Positions 33,097 through 42,627 of a DNA stretch of 64,000 nt are shown here, one piece after another. The notes beneath the pieces were generated by a model. That model worked only from the letters and a program-made list of their open reading frames with translations, was not told where the DNA came from and made no database searches. The translations under genes were made by a program, and so were the position numbers. Origin of the DNA: an uncultured Prevotellaceae bacterium. GTDB taxonomy: Bacteria > Bacteroidota > Bacteroidia > Bacteroidales > Bacteroidaceae. The DNA lies in the NCBI GenBank assembly GCA_947167515.1, contig CAMVIM010000022.1, positions 1 through 64,000 on the forward strand, read 5' to 3'. Position 1 is the stretch's first letter. Every line of letters starts with the position of its first letter.

Positions 33097-33108
33097 CAGC
33101 GGAAATAA

Positions 33109-33230
33109 GAAGTGAAGAAGTTAAAGAAGTTAGAGAAGTTAAAGACGATACTCCAACAAACAGCTAAACAAACGTCTCTAACTTCTGAGCGTAGCGATAA
33201 CTTCTATAACTCCTTTAACTTCCACCCAAA
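33109..33230. repeat. Dispersed palindromic element, shorter relative (copy C)
   Basis: It has the same AAGTTAAAGAAGTTAGAG and AACTTCTGAGCGTAGCGATA units as copies A and B, but a shorter middle and no TTTCGCAAG ends. It lies in the leader of gene 33274, between promoter and start, so the mRNA leader would form a long hairpin. Confidence 0.7.
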
Positions 33231-33273
33231 GGCAATAGCAATAAAAATATTAACGACAAAAAACTTAGAGACA

Positions 33274-34221
33274 ATGAACAAGAAGGTATTAATATTGTTT
33301 TTAGCGATAGCATCGCTGGGACTGGTGTCGTGCAACAGCAACGACGATGAGACAGGAATTGTGATTGACGGGATTGACTTGACAAGCGATGTGGATTGCT
33401 GCTCGGCAGAGGAGGCACTGCAGGTGTACAGATTCATCCAGACGGTGCACATCATCCCAGAACTCCGCACGGAAGTGGACGGAAAGTATGACGTGTGGGC
33501 CTACTCGAAGACGGGCACCCTGCACAGGGGCTACAACGACCTGTACTTCGTGGTGACGAAGAAGAAGACAAGCAACTATGTGAAGAACTTTGACATCAAG
33601 AATTTCACACCGCTGATGCACATGGTGAAGACGGACATGTGGCACAGCACCCCTGTGGGTGGCAGCTTCGAGGTGTTCGATACAACACGTCCTGCCGTGA
33701 AGCGCGGATGGGTGTCGCTGCTGATGAACACAAGCGACGCAGGCAACTGGCAGTTCTCCTACGACATCGAAGTGCTGGGCAGCAAAGGGGGCGTAACCAG
33801 CAAGACCATCAATGTGGAAGCACTGCCCGAGGGACAGGACTGGCTCAAGAACTTCAAGGTGGGTGATGACACGTACTTCCTCTCCTTAGTCAATCCATCA
33901 GACTGGAAGACAGGCACGAACACCATCCAGGCCTACATCTCGAAGAAGAGCACCCCAGCCACCACACCCTACGCCTTGGCCACGGAGACCTTCACCATCG
34001 AGATTGACCCTCGCATGCCAGACATGGGCAACCACACGTCACCTGACAACGTGGCTCTGACCAAGCAGCAGGACGGCAGCTACACAGGCACCATCAACCT
34101 GACCATGACCGGTCTCTGGCGCATCCACCTGACCGTCAAGGACTCCAAGGGGAATGTCGTGGCAGGCGGTGACAAACTGAAGGATGGTTTCAGCTCGCTC
34201 TACTGGGATATAACTTTATAA
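33274..34221 (+). CDS. Lipoprotein with C-terminal FixH/YtkA-like domain
   Basis: 315 residues from ATG 33274; the track start lies inside repeat copy C. The lipoprotein signal is LILFLAIASLGLVSC, followed by CNSNDDE. Two beta-rich regions follow; the end (GSYTGTINLTMTGLWRIHLT) resembles FixH/YtkA-like domains, which occur in copper and oxidase assembly. The vicinal Cys pair DVDCCSAEEAL could bind metal. It is followed by a TonB receptor of copper type, so a copper-acquisition pair is inferred. Its promoter carries the cysK-type box. Confidence 0.65.
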   Translation: MNKKVLILFLAIASLGLVSCNSNDDETGIVIDGIDLTSDVDCCSAEEALQVYRFIQTVHIIPELRTEVDGKYDVWAYSKTGTLHRGYNDLYFVVTKKKTSNYVKNFDIKNFTPLMHMVKTDMWHSTPVGGSFEVFDTTRPAVKRGWVSLLMNTSDAGNWQFSYDIEVLGSKGGVTSKTINVEALPEGQDWLKNFKVGDDTYFLSLVNPSDWKTGTNTIQAYISKKSTPATTPYALATETFTIEIDPRMPDMGNHTSPDNVALTKQQDGSYTGTINLTMTGLWRIHLTVKDSKGNVVAGGDKLKDGFSSLYWDITL

Positions 34222-34380
34222 AGAAGGGAGTTATAGAGTAGTTAAAAGGAAGTTATAGGGGAGTTATAGGGACGATACTTTGCCAATCGTAATCTCGCTA
34301 GCATGACATACGTCCCTTTAACTTCCCGATAACTTCCAAGCGTAGCGATAACTTCTTAACTTCTTAACTACTGAAAACAA
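34222..34380. repeat. Dispersed palindromic element, divergent relative (copy D)
   Basis: Units GAAGTTATAGGGGAGTTATA and, inverted, ACTTCCCGATAACTTCCAAG pair across a middle that contains GCATGACATACGTC, the same core as in copies A and B (GCATGACATTCGTC). It fills the whole gap between 33274 and the TonB receptor gene. Confidence 0.7.
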
Positions 34381-34391
34381 ATAACTTCATC

Positions 34392-36359
34392 ATGATTATA
34401 TTAGCATTATCAATACTACTCTCAACTGATACACTCGCCACCTCGTCACACACCATCGACGAGGTGGTAGTGGTATCGATGGCAGGGGAAGGGAGGAAAC
34501 GGTCTGCGAAGGGGCAAGTAGCAAGCATCGACGAGCATCTGGCTGAGCTAAACCATGTGAACCTGGTCAGACGAGGCTCGTATGCGTGGGAACCTGTCGT
34601 GAACAATATGGCGACGGAGCGTGTCTCCACCACCATTGACGGCATGAAGATTTTCTATGCCTGCACGGACAAGATGGACCCTGTGACCTCCTATGTGGAA
34701 AGCAGCAACCTGCAGAGCATCCTGCTCAACTCTGGACTGAACGGCAATCCACAATCGACGGGCAACATCGGAGGAAGCCTTGACCTGAAACTGCGTCGCA
34801 TAGGCTTCAACCAGCCCACGCGCTGGGCGAATGTCGATGTTGGTTATGAGACAAACGGGCATTTGCAAGTGTATGGTGCAGATGTGGCGGTGTCGAGCCA
34901 ACGCTTCTACACAAATGGCGGTTTCTTCTTCCGTCATGCCGACAACTACAAGGAAGGTGGTGGCAGAGAGGTGCAGTTCTCGCAGTTCCAGAAAGTGAAT
35001 GCATTTGTCAATGCGGGTGTGAAACTGGCAGAACGAGATGTGCTGGAAGGCACTTTCATCTTCGACCGCGCCACAGATGTGGGCTACCCAGCCCTGAATA
35101 TGGATGTAGCGAAAGCGGAGGCGTTCATCACGTCGCTGTCCTATAAGCACCAGTGGACGGAGGGCTTTCTGAACTCGTGGGAGACCAAGGCGTACTACAA
35201 CCACATCACGCATATCATGGACGACACGAAACGTCCCGATGTGGAAATACACATGGATATGCCCGGCAAGAGCTGGACGAGCGGTCTGTACAGCCTCATC
35301 TCTGCTTCCAACGCCAGGCACGAGGCACAAATGAACTATGACCTCTACTACAACCGCCTCTTTGCCGACATGACGATGTATCCTGGTGGTGCAGCACCCA
35401 TGTACATGGTCACATGGCCAGACGTAGGCACACTGAACACAGGACTGGCACTCACCGACCTCGTTTCCTTGCCCCATCAACAGACAGTAAGGGTGTCGGC
35501 AAAGATAGCCCAGCAGTGGCAGAAACTCAACAATCAAGAGGGGTATCACGCCCTGCGTGTCTTCTTTCCTGGCATGAAGGACAGCTACATGCAGACCACG
35601 GGACGCATCGCCGCCAACTATACTTGGCAGCCCTCCCACTGGCAGCTCTCTTTCGGTATGGGTTGGGGAAGCCGTGCCCCTACTGTGACAGAAGCGTATG
35701 GCTACTATCTCAACAACACCTTCGACCAGTATGACTATATCGGCAATCCTCGGCTGAAGAACGAGAGTGCCGTGGAGGTGAATGGTGCCACAAAATGGCT
35801 TCCATCGCCACGCCTCACGTTGAGTGTGGAAGGCAACGCCTTCTTCTTCAGCAACTACATCATCGGACAGTTCGAAACCCGACTCAGCGCTATGACCGTC
35901 GATGCCGAAGGGGTGAAGGTGTATGGCAATCTGAACCATGCCACCATCGTCAACACCAGCCTCACAGCACATTGGCAGCCTCTCCCTTGGCTCACATGGA
36001 ACAACCGGCTGAATTACGCCGTAGGCCATGATGACGAGGGTGACCCCCTACCGCTCATTTCCCCCTTCACCTACACTTCCAGCCTCACCTTCGCCTACAA
36101 GCGTCTTCAGGGCAAAGTGGAACTGCGCGGCAACAGCAAACAAGTAGATTACGGCAAGAAATACGGTGAAACAGCCACTCCTGCATGGGCAATCGGCAAT
36201 ATCAGTGCACAATATACGTTATCTATTCATGAACACGACCTGACGCTTCGTGCTGGTGTAGAGAACTTGTTCGACAAGCGCTACACGACATACTCCGACT
36301 GGTGCGACATTCCGCAGAAGGGAAGAAACATCTATGTGAACATATCTGTACAACTATAG
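34392..36359 (+). CDS. TonB-dependent receptor, copper-receptor (OprC/NosA) type
   Basis: 655 residues. A short signal peptide is followed by the TonB box/plug (TIDEVVVVSMAGEG, ERVSTTIDGMKIFYACTDKM) and DPVTSYVESSNLQSI. The C-x3-MDP-x-TSYVE signature is that of the OprC/NosA copper receptors, where it lines the metal site. The barrel ends with GRNIYVNISVQL. It lacks the SusC-type N-terminal domain. It is probably cotranscribed with the 33274 lipoprotein. The copy of CCAGCCCACGCGCTGGGCGA at 34811 is inside the coding sequence, adding or replacing NQPTRWA. Confidence 0.85.
   Translation: MIILALSILLSTDTLATSSHTIDEVVVVSMAGEGRKRSAKGQVASIDEHLAELNHVNLVRRGSYAWEPVVNNMATERVSTTIDGMKIFYACTDKMDPVTSYVESSNLQSILLNSGLNGNPQSTGNIGGSLDLKLRRIGFNQPTRWANVDVGYETNGHLQVYGADVAVSSQRFYTNGGFFFRHADNYKEGGGREVQFSQFQKVNAFVNAGVKLAERDVLEGTFIFDRATDVGYPALNMDVAKAEAFITSLSYKHQWTEGFLNSWETKAYYNHITHIMDDTKRPDVEIHMDMPGKSWTSGLYSLISASNARHEAQMNYDLYYNRLFADMTMYPGGAAPMYMVTWPDVGTLNTGLALTDLVSLPHQQTVRVSAKIAQQWQKLNNQEGYHALRVFFPGMKDSYMQTTGRIAANYTWQPSHWQLSFGMGWGSRAPTVTEAYGYYLNNTFDQYDYIGNPRLKNESAVEVNGATKWLPSPRLTLSVEGNAFFFSNYIIGQFETRLSAMTVDAEGVKVYGNLNHATIVNTSLTAHWQPLPWLTWNNRLNYAVGHDDEGDPLPLISPFTYTSSLTFAYKRLQGKVELRGNSKQVDYGKKYGETATPAWAIGNISAQYTLSIHEHDLTLRAGVENLFDKRYTTYSDWCDIPQKGRNIYVNISVQL
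34811..34830. repeat. CCAGCCCAYGCGCTGGGCGA repeat inside the TonB receptor gene
   Basis: An exact copy of the leader repeat, here in frame within a coding region (QPTRWA). Confidence 0.75.
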
Positions 36360-36379
36360 CCAGCCCATGCGCTGGGCGA
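36360..36379. repeat. CCAGCCCAYGCGCTGGGCGA repeat in the symporter leader
   Basis: The fourth copy, 21 bp upstream of the symporter start and directly after the TonB receptor stop. Confidence 0.8.
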
Positions 36380-36400
36380 CTTTCAAACAACAACAACTAC

Positions 36401-37594
36401 ATGAAAAATATTATCATTTGGACAAGTGCACTCATCGTGGGTGCAGTGCTCGGTACGTTAGGCATCGACTGGCTGGACGGACTCTCAGACTTCATCGCCA
36501 CAGCTTACACAAGGCTGTTCCAGTTCGTGGCAGTGCCCACCATCGCTCTGGCAGTCATCACAACCCTCTCATCTTTGGGAGGACAGAAAGAGACCGGACG
36601 CATTTTCCTGCACACCCTCACTTACACGTTGCTCACCACACTGGCGGCGGCAGCGGTGGGATTGGTGCTCTACCTGCTCATCAGTCCCGAGAACCTACCA
36701 GCGGAGACCATCCTGAGCGGACCGACAGAGGTGCCAGAAACACTGGGCGAAGTCACATACTACGACCACATCCTCTGCGTCATCCCCAACAATGTCGTGG
36801 AGCCTTTCGCCAAGGGGAATGTGTTGAGCATCCTGCTCATCAGTGCAGCGGTGGGGCTGGCGTTGGCATTCATCAAGAAGAACGAGAATGTGGAAACTCT
36901 CATTCGGAGCATCTTCGGATTGCAGGAACTTCTCTACACCCTGCTCAGAGGACTCATCTGGACGCTTCCTTTGGGCATCGTGGCCTTTGCCGCACAGCTC
37001 TCTGCGGAAGTGTCAGCAGGAGTGGCGGTTGGCTCTTTGGGCAAATATGTGGCGGTGATTCTGGGTGGCAACCTCATCCAGTTCTTTGTAGTGCTGCCCC
37101 TCTTCCTGCTGGCAAGAGGGCTCAACCCGTGGAAAGTGTTCAGGGCGATGTCGCCAGCAGTGCTGATGGCACTCTTCACCAAGAGCAGCGCCGCCACGTT
37201 GCCCATCACCATGAAGTCGGCAGAAACACGCTTGAAGGCACGTCCCGAAGTGGCAAGGTTCGTGCTGCCTATCTGCACCACCATCAACATGAACGGCTGT
37301 GCCGCATTCATCTTGGTCACCTCGCTTTATATAATGCAGAACGGGGGCACGGCGCTCGACCTACCCACCATGCTGCTGTGGTTGCTCATCGCCGTGGTGG
37401 CGGCCATCGGCAATGCGGGCGTACCCATGGGCTGCTACTTCCTCACCCTCTCGCTCATGGCTGGAGTGGGTGCGCCTATCGGCATCATGGGCATCATCCT
37501 GCCCATCTTCACCATCATTGACATGGTGGAGACGGCTGAAAACGTGTGGAGCGACTCGTGTGTGTGCGCCATCGTGTCCGCGAAAAACGGGTAG
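36401..37594 (+). CDS. Dicarboxylate/amino acid:cation symporter (DAACS family)
   Basis: 397 residues from ATG 36401; the track start lies in the previous gene. Eight-helix glutamate-transporter fold with VAVPTIALAVITTLSSLGG, the serine-rich hairpin ALFTKSSAATLPITM, the TM7 motif PICTTINMNGCAAF and GNAGVPMGCYFLTL. It couples uptake of dicarboxylates or amino acids (Glu, Asp, or cystine as in TcyP) to Na+ or H+. The substrate is not readable, but a cystine role would suit the neighbourhood. It ends 4 bp from the convergent HerA-like gene. Confidence 0.88.
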   Translation: MKNIIIWTSALIVGAVLGTLGIDWLDGLSDFIATAYTRLFQFVAVPTIALAVITTLSSLGGQKETGRIFLHTLTYTLLTTLAAAAVGLVLYLLISPENLPAETILSGPTEVPETLGEVTYYDHILCVIPNNVVEPFAKGNVLSILLISAAVGLALAFIKKNENVETLIRSIFGLQELLYTLLRGLIWTLPLGIVAFAAQLSAEVSAGVAVGSLGKYVAVILGGNLIQFFVVLPLFLLARGLNPWKVFRAMSPAVLMALFTKSSAATLPITMKSAETRLKARPEVARFVLPICTTINMNGCAAFILVTSLYIMQNGGTALDLPTMLLWLLIAVVAAIGNAGVPMGCYFLTLSLMAGVGAPIGIMGIILPIFTIIDMVETAENVWSDSCVCAIVSAKNG

Positions 37595-37598
37595 AGAG

Positions 37599-39467
37599 TT
37601 ATTTGAAGATGCCTTTGAGAATCTCCTGAGTGACCTTGCGGGTAGCGGTGGTGGCAGCACTCTTGGCTGCTGAGCCGAGGATGGAACCCGAAGAAGAACT
37701 TCTGGAGGAGCCAGAGGATTTCTTTTTAGCGGTGGAAGTGCTGCGCGAGGAGGTGTTGCCAGTGATTTTCTTGCCCACAGAAGTGCCAACCTGATGGCCA
37801 ACACTGCCAAGAACAGCACCAACGAGGGTGCCAAAGATGGTGCGTTTCCATATACTGGAAGACTTCGACTTCTCTTTGGCCAAACGCTCTTCTTCCTTAC
37901 GACGACGTTCCGCCTCCTTCTCCTGTTCCTTGCGCTGACGCTCAGCCTCACGTTCAGCCTCACGCTGCAGTTTCTCTTCTTCACGTTGACGACGCAATGC
38001 TTCAACGGCTTCGGCCTTGCGCTGACGTTCCGCTTCCTTTTCTGCTTCTTTCTGTAAGCGTTCCTCCTCTTTCTGCTGACGTTCATATTCTTTCAGCAGA
38101 CGAGCGGCTTCCTTTTCCTCCTCTTTCTGTTGCTTGGCTTCCTCCTGATGGCGCAGCATTTCGGCAGCTTCGGCATCTTCCTGTTCCTTCTGTGCCAAAA
38201 GCACCTCATAGGCACTCTCGCGGTCGAAGTAGTCGGCATACTCTTTGATGTGGTCGGGAGCAGCATTCTGGATGTCAATGCGTTGACCCTCGGTGATGGC
38301 ACCAATCTGGCTCAAAGGGAAGAGCATATTGGCGCGCTGCACGATGGTGGGCGCACCTCTTTCGTCGAGCACAGACACGAGTGCCTCGCCAGTGCCCAGT
38401 TCCATGATGGCATCCTCTGTCTTGAAGGCAGGGTTGGCACGGAAGGACTGGGCGGCCACACGCACCGCTTTCTGGTCCTTAGGCGTATAGGCACGGAGGG
38501 CATGCTGGATGCGGTTGCCCAGTTGGCCGAGGATAGCGTCAGGAATGTCGGAAGGTGACTGCGAGATGAAGTAGATGCCGACACCCTTCGAGCGGATGAG
38601 TCGGATAACCTGTTCCAACTTATCCACCATCGCTTTCGAGGTGCCGTCGAAGAGCATGTGTGCCTCGTCGAAGAAGAAGACGAGTTTGGGCAGTTCTTGG
38701 TCGCCGATTTCGGGTAGTGTGGCATAGAGTTCGGTCATCAGCCAAAGGAGGAAGGTGGAATAGAGTTTCGGGTTGAGCATCAGTTTGTCGGCAGCCAACA
38801 CACTCATCACGCCCATGCCGTTCTCGGTGTCGATAAGGTCTTCCACGTTGAAGGCCGGCTCGCCAAAAAACTGGTCGCCTCCCTCGCTCTGCAGGGCCAG
38901 CACAGCGCGCTGGATGGCACCGATGCTGGCAGGCGAGATGTTGCCATAGACGGTGGTGAACAACCCGGTGTTCTGTCCCACAAAGTCGAGCATCAGGCGC
39001 AGGTCTTTCAGGTCGATGAGCAAGAGTTCCTTGTCGTCGGCGATGTGGAAGACAATGTTGAGCACACCACTCTGCACGTCGGTCAGGTCCATCAGTCGGC
39101 TGAGCAGTTGCGGCCCCATGGCCGACACGGTGGTGCGCATAGGGAATCCTTGCTCGCCATACACATCGTAGAATCTGACGGGGCAAGCCTTAAACTCGGG
39201 GTTAGGCACACCGAAACCATCTTTGCGCTTCTCGATGAAGGAGGAGAGTTTGCCGGGTTGTGAGATGCCGGATAGGTCGCCTTTCATGTCGGCCATGAAG
39301 CAGGGCACCCCCGCTTGGCTGAAGGTTTCGGCCAGCACTTGCAGGGAAACCGTCTTGCCAGTGCCTGTGGCACCGGCTATGAGGCCGTGACGATTACACA
39401 TTCGGCCCACCAGGTTGATGGGTCCTTCGCCGCTGTGTGCGATGTAGAGGTCACCGTTGATATACAT
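37599..39467 (-). CDS. HerA-like (DUF853) ATPase
   Basis: 622 residues. Walker A in LIAGATGTGKTVSLQVLAE, Walker B in KLVFFFDEAHMLFDG, and GIYFISQSPSDIPDAILGQL mark the HerA/YjgR (DUF853) group of RecA-like NTPases. Residues ~425-560 are a long Arg/Glu-rich coiled coil, and the tail is low-complexity Ser/Lys. The function is unknown; DNA translocation is expected from the fold. It starts 27 bp after dsbD and is probably the last gene of a trxB-dsbD-herA-like unit. Confidence 0.85.
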   Translation of the reverse strand: MYINGDLYIAHSGEGPINLVGRMCNRHGLIAGATGTGKTVSLQVLAETFSQAGVPCFMADMKGDLSGISQPGKLSSFIEKRKDGFGVPNPEFKACPVRFYDVYGEQGFPMRTTVSAMGPQLLSRLMDLTDVQSGVLNIVFHIADDKELLLIDLKDLRLMLDFVGQNTGLFTTVYGNISPASIGAIQRAVLALQSEGGDQFFGEPAFNVEDLIDTENGMGVMSVLAADKLMLNPKLYSTFLLWLMTELYATLPEIGDQELPKLVFFFDEAHMLFDGTSKAMVDKLEQVIRLIRSKGVGIYFISQSPSDIPDAILGQLGNRIQHALRAYTPKDQKAVRVAAQSFRANPAFKTEDAIMELGTGEALVSVLDERGAPTIVQRANMLFPLSQIGAITEGQRIDIQNAAPDHIKEYADYFDRESAYEVLLAQKEQEDAEAAEMLRHQEEAKQQKEEEKEAARLLKEYERQQKEEERLQKEAEKEAERQRKAEAVEALRRQREEEKLQREAEREAERQRKEQEKEAERRRKEEERLAKEKSKSSSIWKRTIFGTLVGAVLGSVGHQVGTSVGKKITGNTSSRSTSTAKKKSSGSSRSSSSGSILGSAAKSAATTATRKVTQEILKGIFK

Positions 39468-39494
39468 ATTGATGAGGTTTATAGGTTATCAGGA

Positions 39495-41642
39495 TTATCT
39501 GGAGTTCTGGGAATAGCGGTCAAGGCCACTGTTGAGCCATTTGAGGAAACGCGGAATGTCCTCGTCGTAGGAGTAGGGTTGTTCGAGCAGGTTGCCTTGA
39601 TGGTCTGCGAGTACGTAGAAAGGTTGGGTGGTGGCATCGAACTTGGTGGCTTGCAGGTGACTCCACTTGTCGCCCACGGTGCGCAGTTTGTGCTTAGAGC
39701 CATTATCGTCCACCACGATAGGTTCGGACAGTTTGGTTTTGTCATCCACATAGAGTTGGATGAGCACGTATTTGTTGCGCATGATGTCGGCCACCTCGGT
39801 GTCGGTGAAGACGGCGGCTTCCATCTTGCGGCAGTTCACACAACCATAGCCTGTAAAGTCTATCATGACGGGCATGTGGTGTTCCTTCGCATAGCGCGTA
39901 CCCTCCTCATAATCTGTAAACATAGGCTTCACTTCCTGCTTTGGGGCAAGGTTGAAGTCCTGCGTCTTCATGGGCGGAGCAAAGGCACTGATGGCCTTCA
40001 GAGGCGCGCCCCAAAGTCCCGGCAGCATATAGATGGCAAAGGCAAAGGAAACCAAAGCCATGAAGAAGCGCACCACCGATGTCTTTTGATGCAGCACCAC
40101 ATTCCCCATTTCGTCATATTCCTCCTCATCGTGGGGGAAGCGAATCCAGCCGATAAGATAACAGCCTAACAACGCCGCAAGGGCAATCCAAAGGCTGAGG
40201 AACACCTCGCGGTCGAGCAGTCCCCAATGGTAGGCCAAGTCTGCCACCGAGAAAAATTTGAGGGCGAAAGCCAGTTCGACAAAGCCAAGCGTCACCTTCA
40301 CCACATTCATCCAGTTGCCACTCTTCGGCATGGCGTTGAGCCACTGGGGGAAGAGGGCGAAGAGCGTGAAGGGCAGAGCCAAGGCAATGGCGAAACCGAG
40401 CATGCCGATAACGGGGCCGGGGCCGAGAATGTTGGAAGTGGCCACCTCCACCAAGAGAAAACCGATGATGGGGCCTGTGCAGGAGAAACTGACCAAGACC
40501 AGCGTGAACGCCATGAGGAAGATGCTCAGCAGTCCTGTGGTGTTGCTGGCCTTTTTATCGACGGCGGTGTTCCACTTCGACGGCAGCGTCAACTCAAAGC
40601 CGCCGATGAAAGAGATGCCGAAAATCAGCAGCATGAAGAAAAAGAGGAGGTTGAACACCGCATCCGTAGCCAAATCGTTGAGTGCCGAAGGACCAAAGAT
40701 GGCGGTGATGACAAGTCCGAGGGTGACATAAATCACGATGATGCTGAGTCCATAGAGGATGGCATCGCGGATGCCTCGCTTCTTGGCCGCCGCCTTCTCT
40801 TCGGGAGAGGAATTTTTGGTGGTTCCACGTTTGAGAAAGAAAGACACGGTCATGGGAATGATGGGCCACACACAAGGGGTGAGCAGGGCGATGAGACCGC
40901 CAATGAAGCCGAGAGCAAACAACAGCACAAGTGAGCCCTCAGTCAGCGAGCCATCCACTGGCGTGGAGTAGTCAATGCGAGGTTCCCGTTCGGCGTCATC
41001 TTTTCCTTGGACGAAGGCAGCAACGGAATCGCCGCCTGCTGTGGATGCAGGGTTGGCATCAGCGAGGCCGGGGGAATCGGGGGGCAGGACACTGTTGGTC
41101 GGGGTCTGTGCGGCATCGGGGGCAGTTGGGGCAAGAGGCGCGTTTTCTTGGGAGGAAGAGGCTTTCTGCTCTTCCTTCTTCTGAGGTTTCGCTTCGCCGC
41201 TGAAACTGAAATCGACAGCCGTGGGAGGGGTGCAGTTCTGGTCGTTGCAGGCCCCATATTCAAGGTAGCCCTCCACCTCATACTTGCCGCCGAGGAGTTT
41301 CAGTTTCTGTCTGAAGGTGGCAGTCTTCTCAAAGTAATAAACGTCCGTGTTGAACATGGGTTCAAACTGCTTCACAGGCTTGCCCGCATAGGTGAGCGCG
41401 CCGTTCAGTTGTGCGCCAACCATCTTCTCCACATGGAGCGTGGTCGGTGTGGGGCCATCCACCGGTTCGGTGCTGTAGATGTGCCACCCGTCCTTGATGG
41501 TAGCGACAAACGTGATGACGGCTTCCGTCGGGGAGGTCTCCTTGATGGAGGTCTCCACCTTGACGGGCTTCGCGCCCCACATCTGTGCATGGGCCACGCT
41601 CATGCAGCCGAGTGTCAGAATCAACAGCAGGAGCCTTCTCAT
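39495..41642 (-). CDS. dsbD: Thiol:disulfide interchange protein DsbD
   Basis: 715 residues from ATG 41642. A signal peptide is followed by the N-terminal DsbD-alpha domain (~20-170, with YGACNDQNCTPPT), a Pro/Ala linker, the CcdA-like membrane domain with its two cysteines (LLTPCVWPIIPM, SFSCTGPIIGF), and a C-terminal thioredoxin domain (FTGYGCVNCRKMEAAVF). It passes electrons from cytoplasmic thioredoxin to periplasmic proteins. The start overlaps the trxB stop by 4 bp, a neat coupling with the reductase that feeds it. Confidence 0.93.
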   Translation of the reverse strand: MRRLLLLILTLGCMSVAHAQMWGAKPVKVETSIKETSPTEAVITFVATIKDGWHIYSTEPVDGPTPTTLHVEKMVGAQLNGALTYAGKPVKQFEPMFNTDVYYFEKTATFRQKLKLLGGKYEVEGYLEYGACNDQNCTPPTAVDFSFSGEAKPQKKEEQKASSSQENAPLAPTAPDAAQTPTNSVLPPDSPGLADANPASTAGGDSVAAFVQGKDDAEREPRIDYSTPVDGSLTEGSLVLLFALGFIGGLIALLTPCVWPIIPMTVSFFLKRGTTKNSSPEEKAAAKKRGIRDAILYGLSIIVIYVTLGLVITAIFGPSALNDLATDAVFNLLFFFMLLIFGISFIGGFELTLPSKWNTAVDKKASNTTGLLSIFLMAFTLVLVSFSCTGPIIGFLLVEVATSNILGPGPVIGMLGFAIALALPFTLFALFPQWLNAMPKSGNWMNVVKVTLGFVELAFALKFFSVADLAYHWGLLDREVFLSLWIALAALLGCYLIGWIRFPHDEEEYDEMGNVVLHQKTSVVRFFMALVSFAFAIYMLPGLWGAPLKAISAFAPPMKTQDFNLAPKQEVKPMFTDYEEGTRYAKEHHMPVMIDFTGYGCVNCRKMEAAVFTDTEVADIMRNKYVLIQLYVDDKTKLSEPIVVDDNGSKHKLRTVGDKWSHLQATKFDATTQPFYVLADHQGNLLEQPYSYDEDIPRFLKWLNSGLDRYSQNSR

Positions 41643-42586
41643 ACGATGCCTTTCTCTTGCAGATAATGGAGTGCGTCGATGGCGGCGTGACATCCGCTGC
41701 CAGCGGCACTGATGGCCTGTCGGTAGATGGGATCAGCCACATCGCCTGCGGCAAAAACGCCTGGGATGTTGGTGGCAGTGGTGGGATGCTGCACCTTGAT
41801 GTATCCCTGTGCATCCACTTCCACATCGGGACGGAACACCTCGCTGTTGGGGTGATGACCAATGGCGAGGAAGAAGCCGTCGATGGGCAGGTCGTAGCGG
41901 CGTTCGCCCTCCTTGCCCTTATTTTCGACGAGGTGAGCACCCTCCACGCCGTTGTCGCCATAGAGTCCTTCGGTCTGCGTGTTCCAAAGGATTTCGATGT
42001 TCTCAGCCTCTTTCACTTTCTGCTGCATGGCGTCGGAGGCGCGGAGCACATCGCGGCGCACAATCATATAGACTTTTTTGGCGAGGCTGCTCAGGTATTG
42101 CGCCTCCTCGCAGGCCGTGTCGCCACCGCCCACCACGGCCACCACCCTCTTGCGGTAGAAGAAGCCGTCGCACGTGGCACAGGCGGACACACCCTGCCCT
42201 GCATATTTCTTTTCATCGTCCAGCCCCAGATACTTGGCCGACGCACCCGTAGAGATGATGAGGGTGTGCGCCTCCAGCACCGAACCGTCGTCGGTGGTCA
42301 CCTTGTGGGGCTGAGAGCCATCCTTCGAAAGCTCCACTTTCGTCACCATGCCAAAGCGGATGTCGGTACCCAGCCGCTCTGCCTGCTTGCGCAGGTCATC
42401 CATCAGCTCCACCCCAGTGGTGCCGTTGGGATAGCCAGGGAAATTGTCCACTTCCGTGGTTTGGGTCAGTTGTCCGCCAGGCTGCAAACCCTCGTAAAGC
42501 ACGGGGCTGAGAGAACTTCTCGAAGCATAGATGGCCGCCGTGTATCCAGCAGGTCCACTTCCGATAATCAATGTTTTCAGTGCCAT
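41639..42586 (-). CDS. trxB: Thioredoxin-disulfide reductase
   Basis: 315 residues from ATG 42586 (MALKTLIIGSGPAGYTAAIY). It has the FAD-binding GSGPAGYTAA, the redox pair in CATCDGFF, the NADPH-binding VAVVGGGDTACEEA, and the C-terminal GVFAAGDVAD. It reduces thioredoxin with NADPH. It has a consensus promoter (42628-42659) and is translationally coupled to dsbD. Confidence 0.95.
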   Translation of the reverse strand: MALKTLIIGSGPAGYTAAIYASRSSLSPVLYEGLQPGGQLTQTTEVDNFPGYPNGTTGVELMDDLRKQAERLGTDIRFGMVTKVELSKDGSQPHKVTTDDGSVLEAHTLIISTGASAKYLGLDDEKKYAGQGVSACATCDGFFYRKRVVAVVGGGDTACEEAQYLSSLAKKVYMIVRRDVLRASDAMQQKVKEAENIEILWNTQTEGLYGDNGVEGAHLVENKGKEGERRYDLPIDGFFLAIGHHPNSEVFRPDVEVDAQGYIKVQHPTTATNIPGVFAAGDVADPIYRQAISAAGSGCHAAIDALHYLQEKGIV

Positions 42587-42627
42587 ATCTTCAGTTTTTG
42601 GATGTTTGAAACGTGAATAAATGTGTG

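Noticed and set aside
34548-36029. 493-aa minus-strand ORF over the TonB receptor
   Set aside because: It lies antisense to a well-supported receptor and has no recognisable motif.
36367-37521. 384-aa plus-strand ORF over the symporter gene
   Set aside because: It is a shadow frame, His/Arg-rich and without domain features; the overlapping 36401-37594 frame has clear DAACS motifs.
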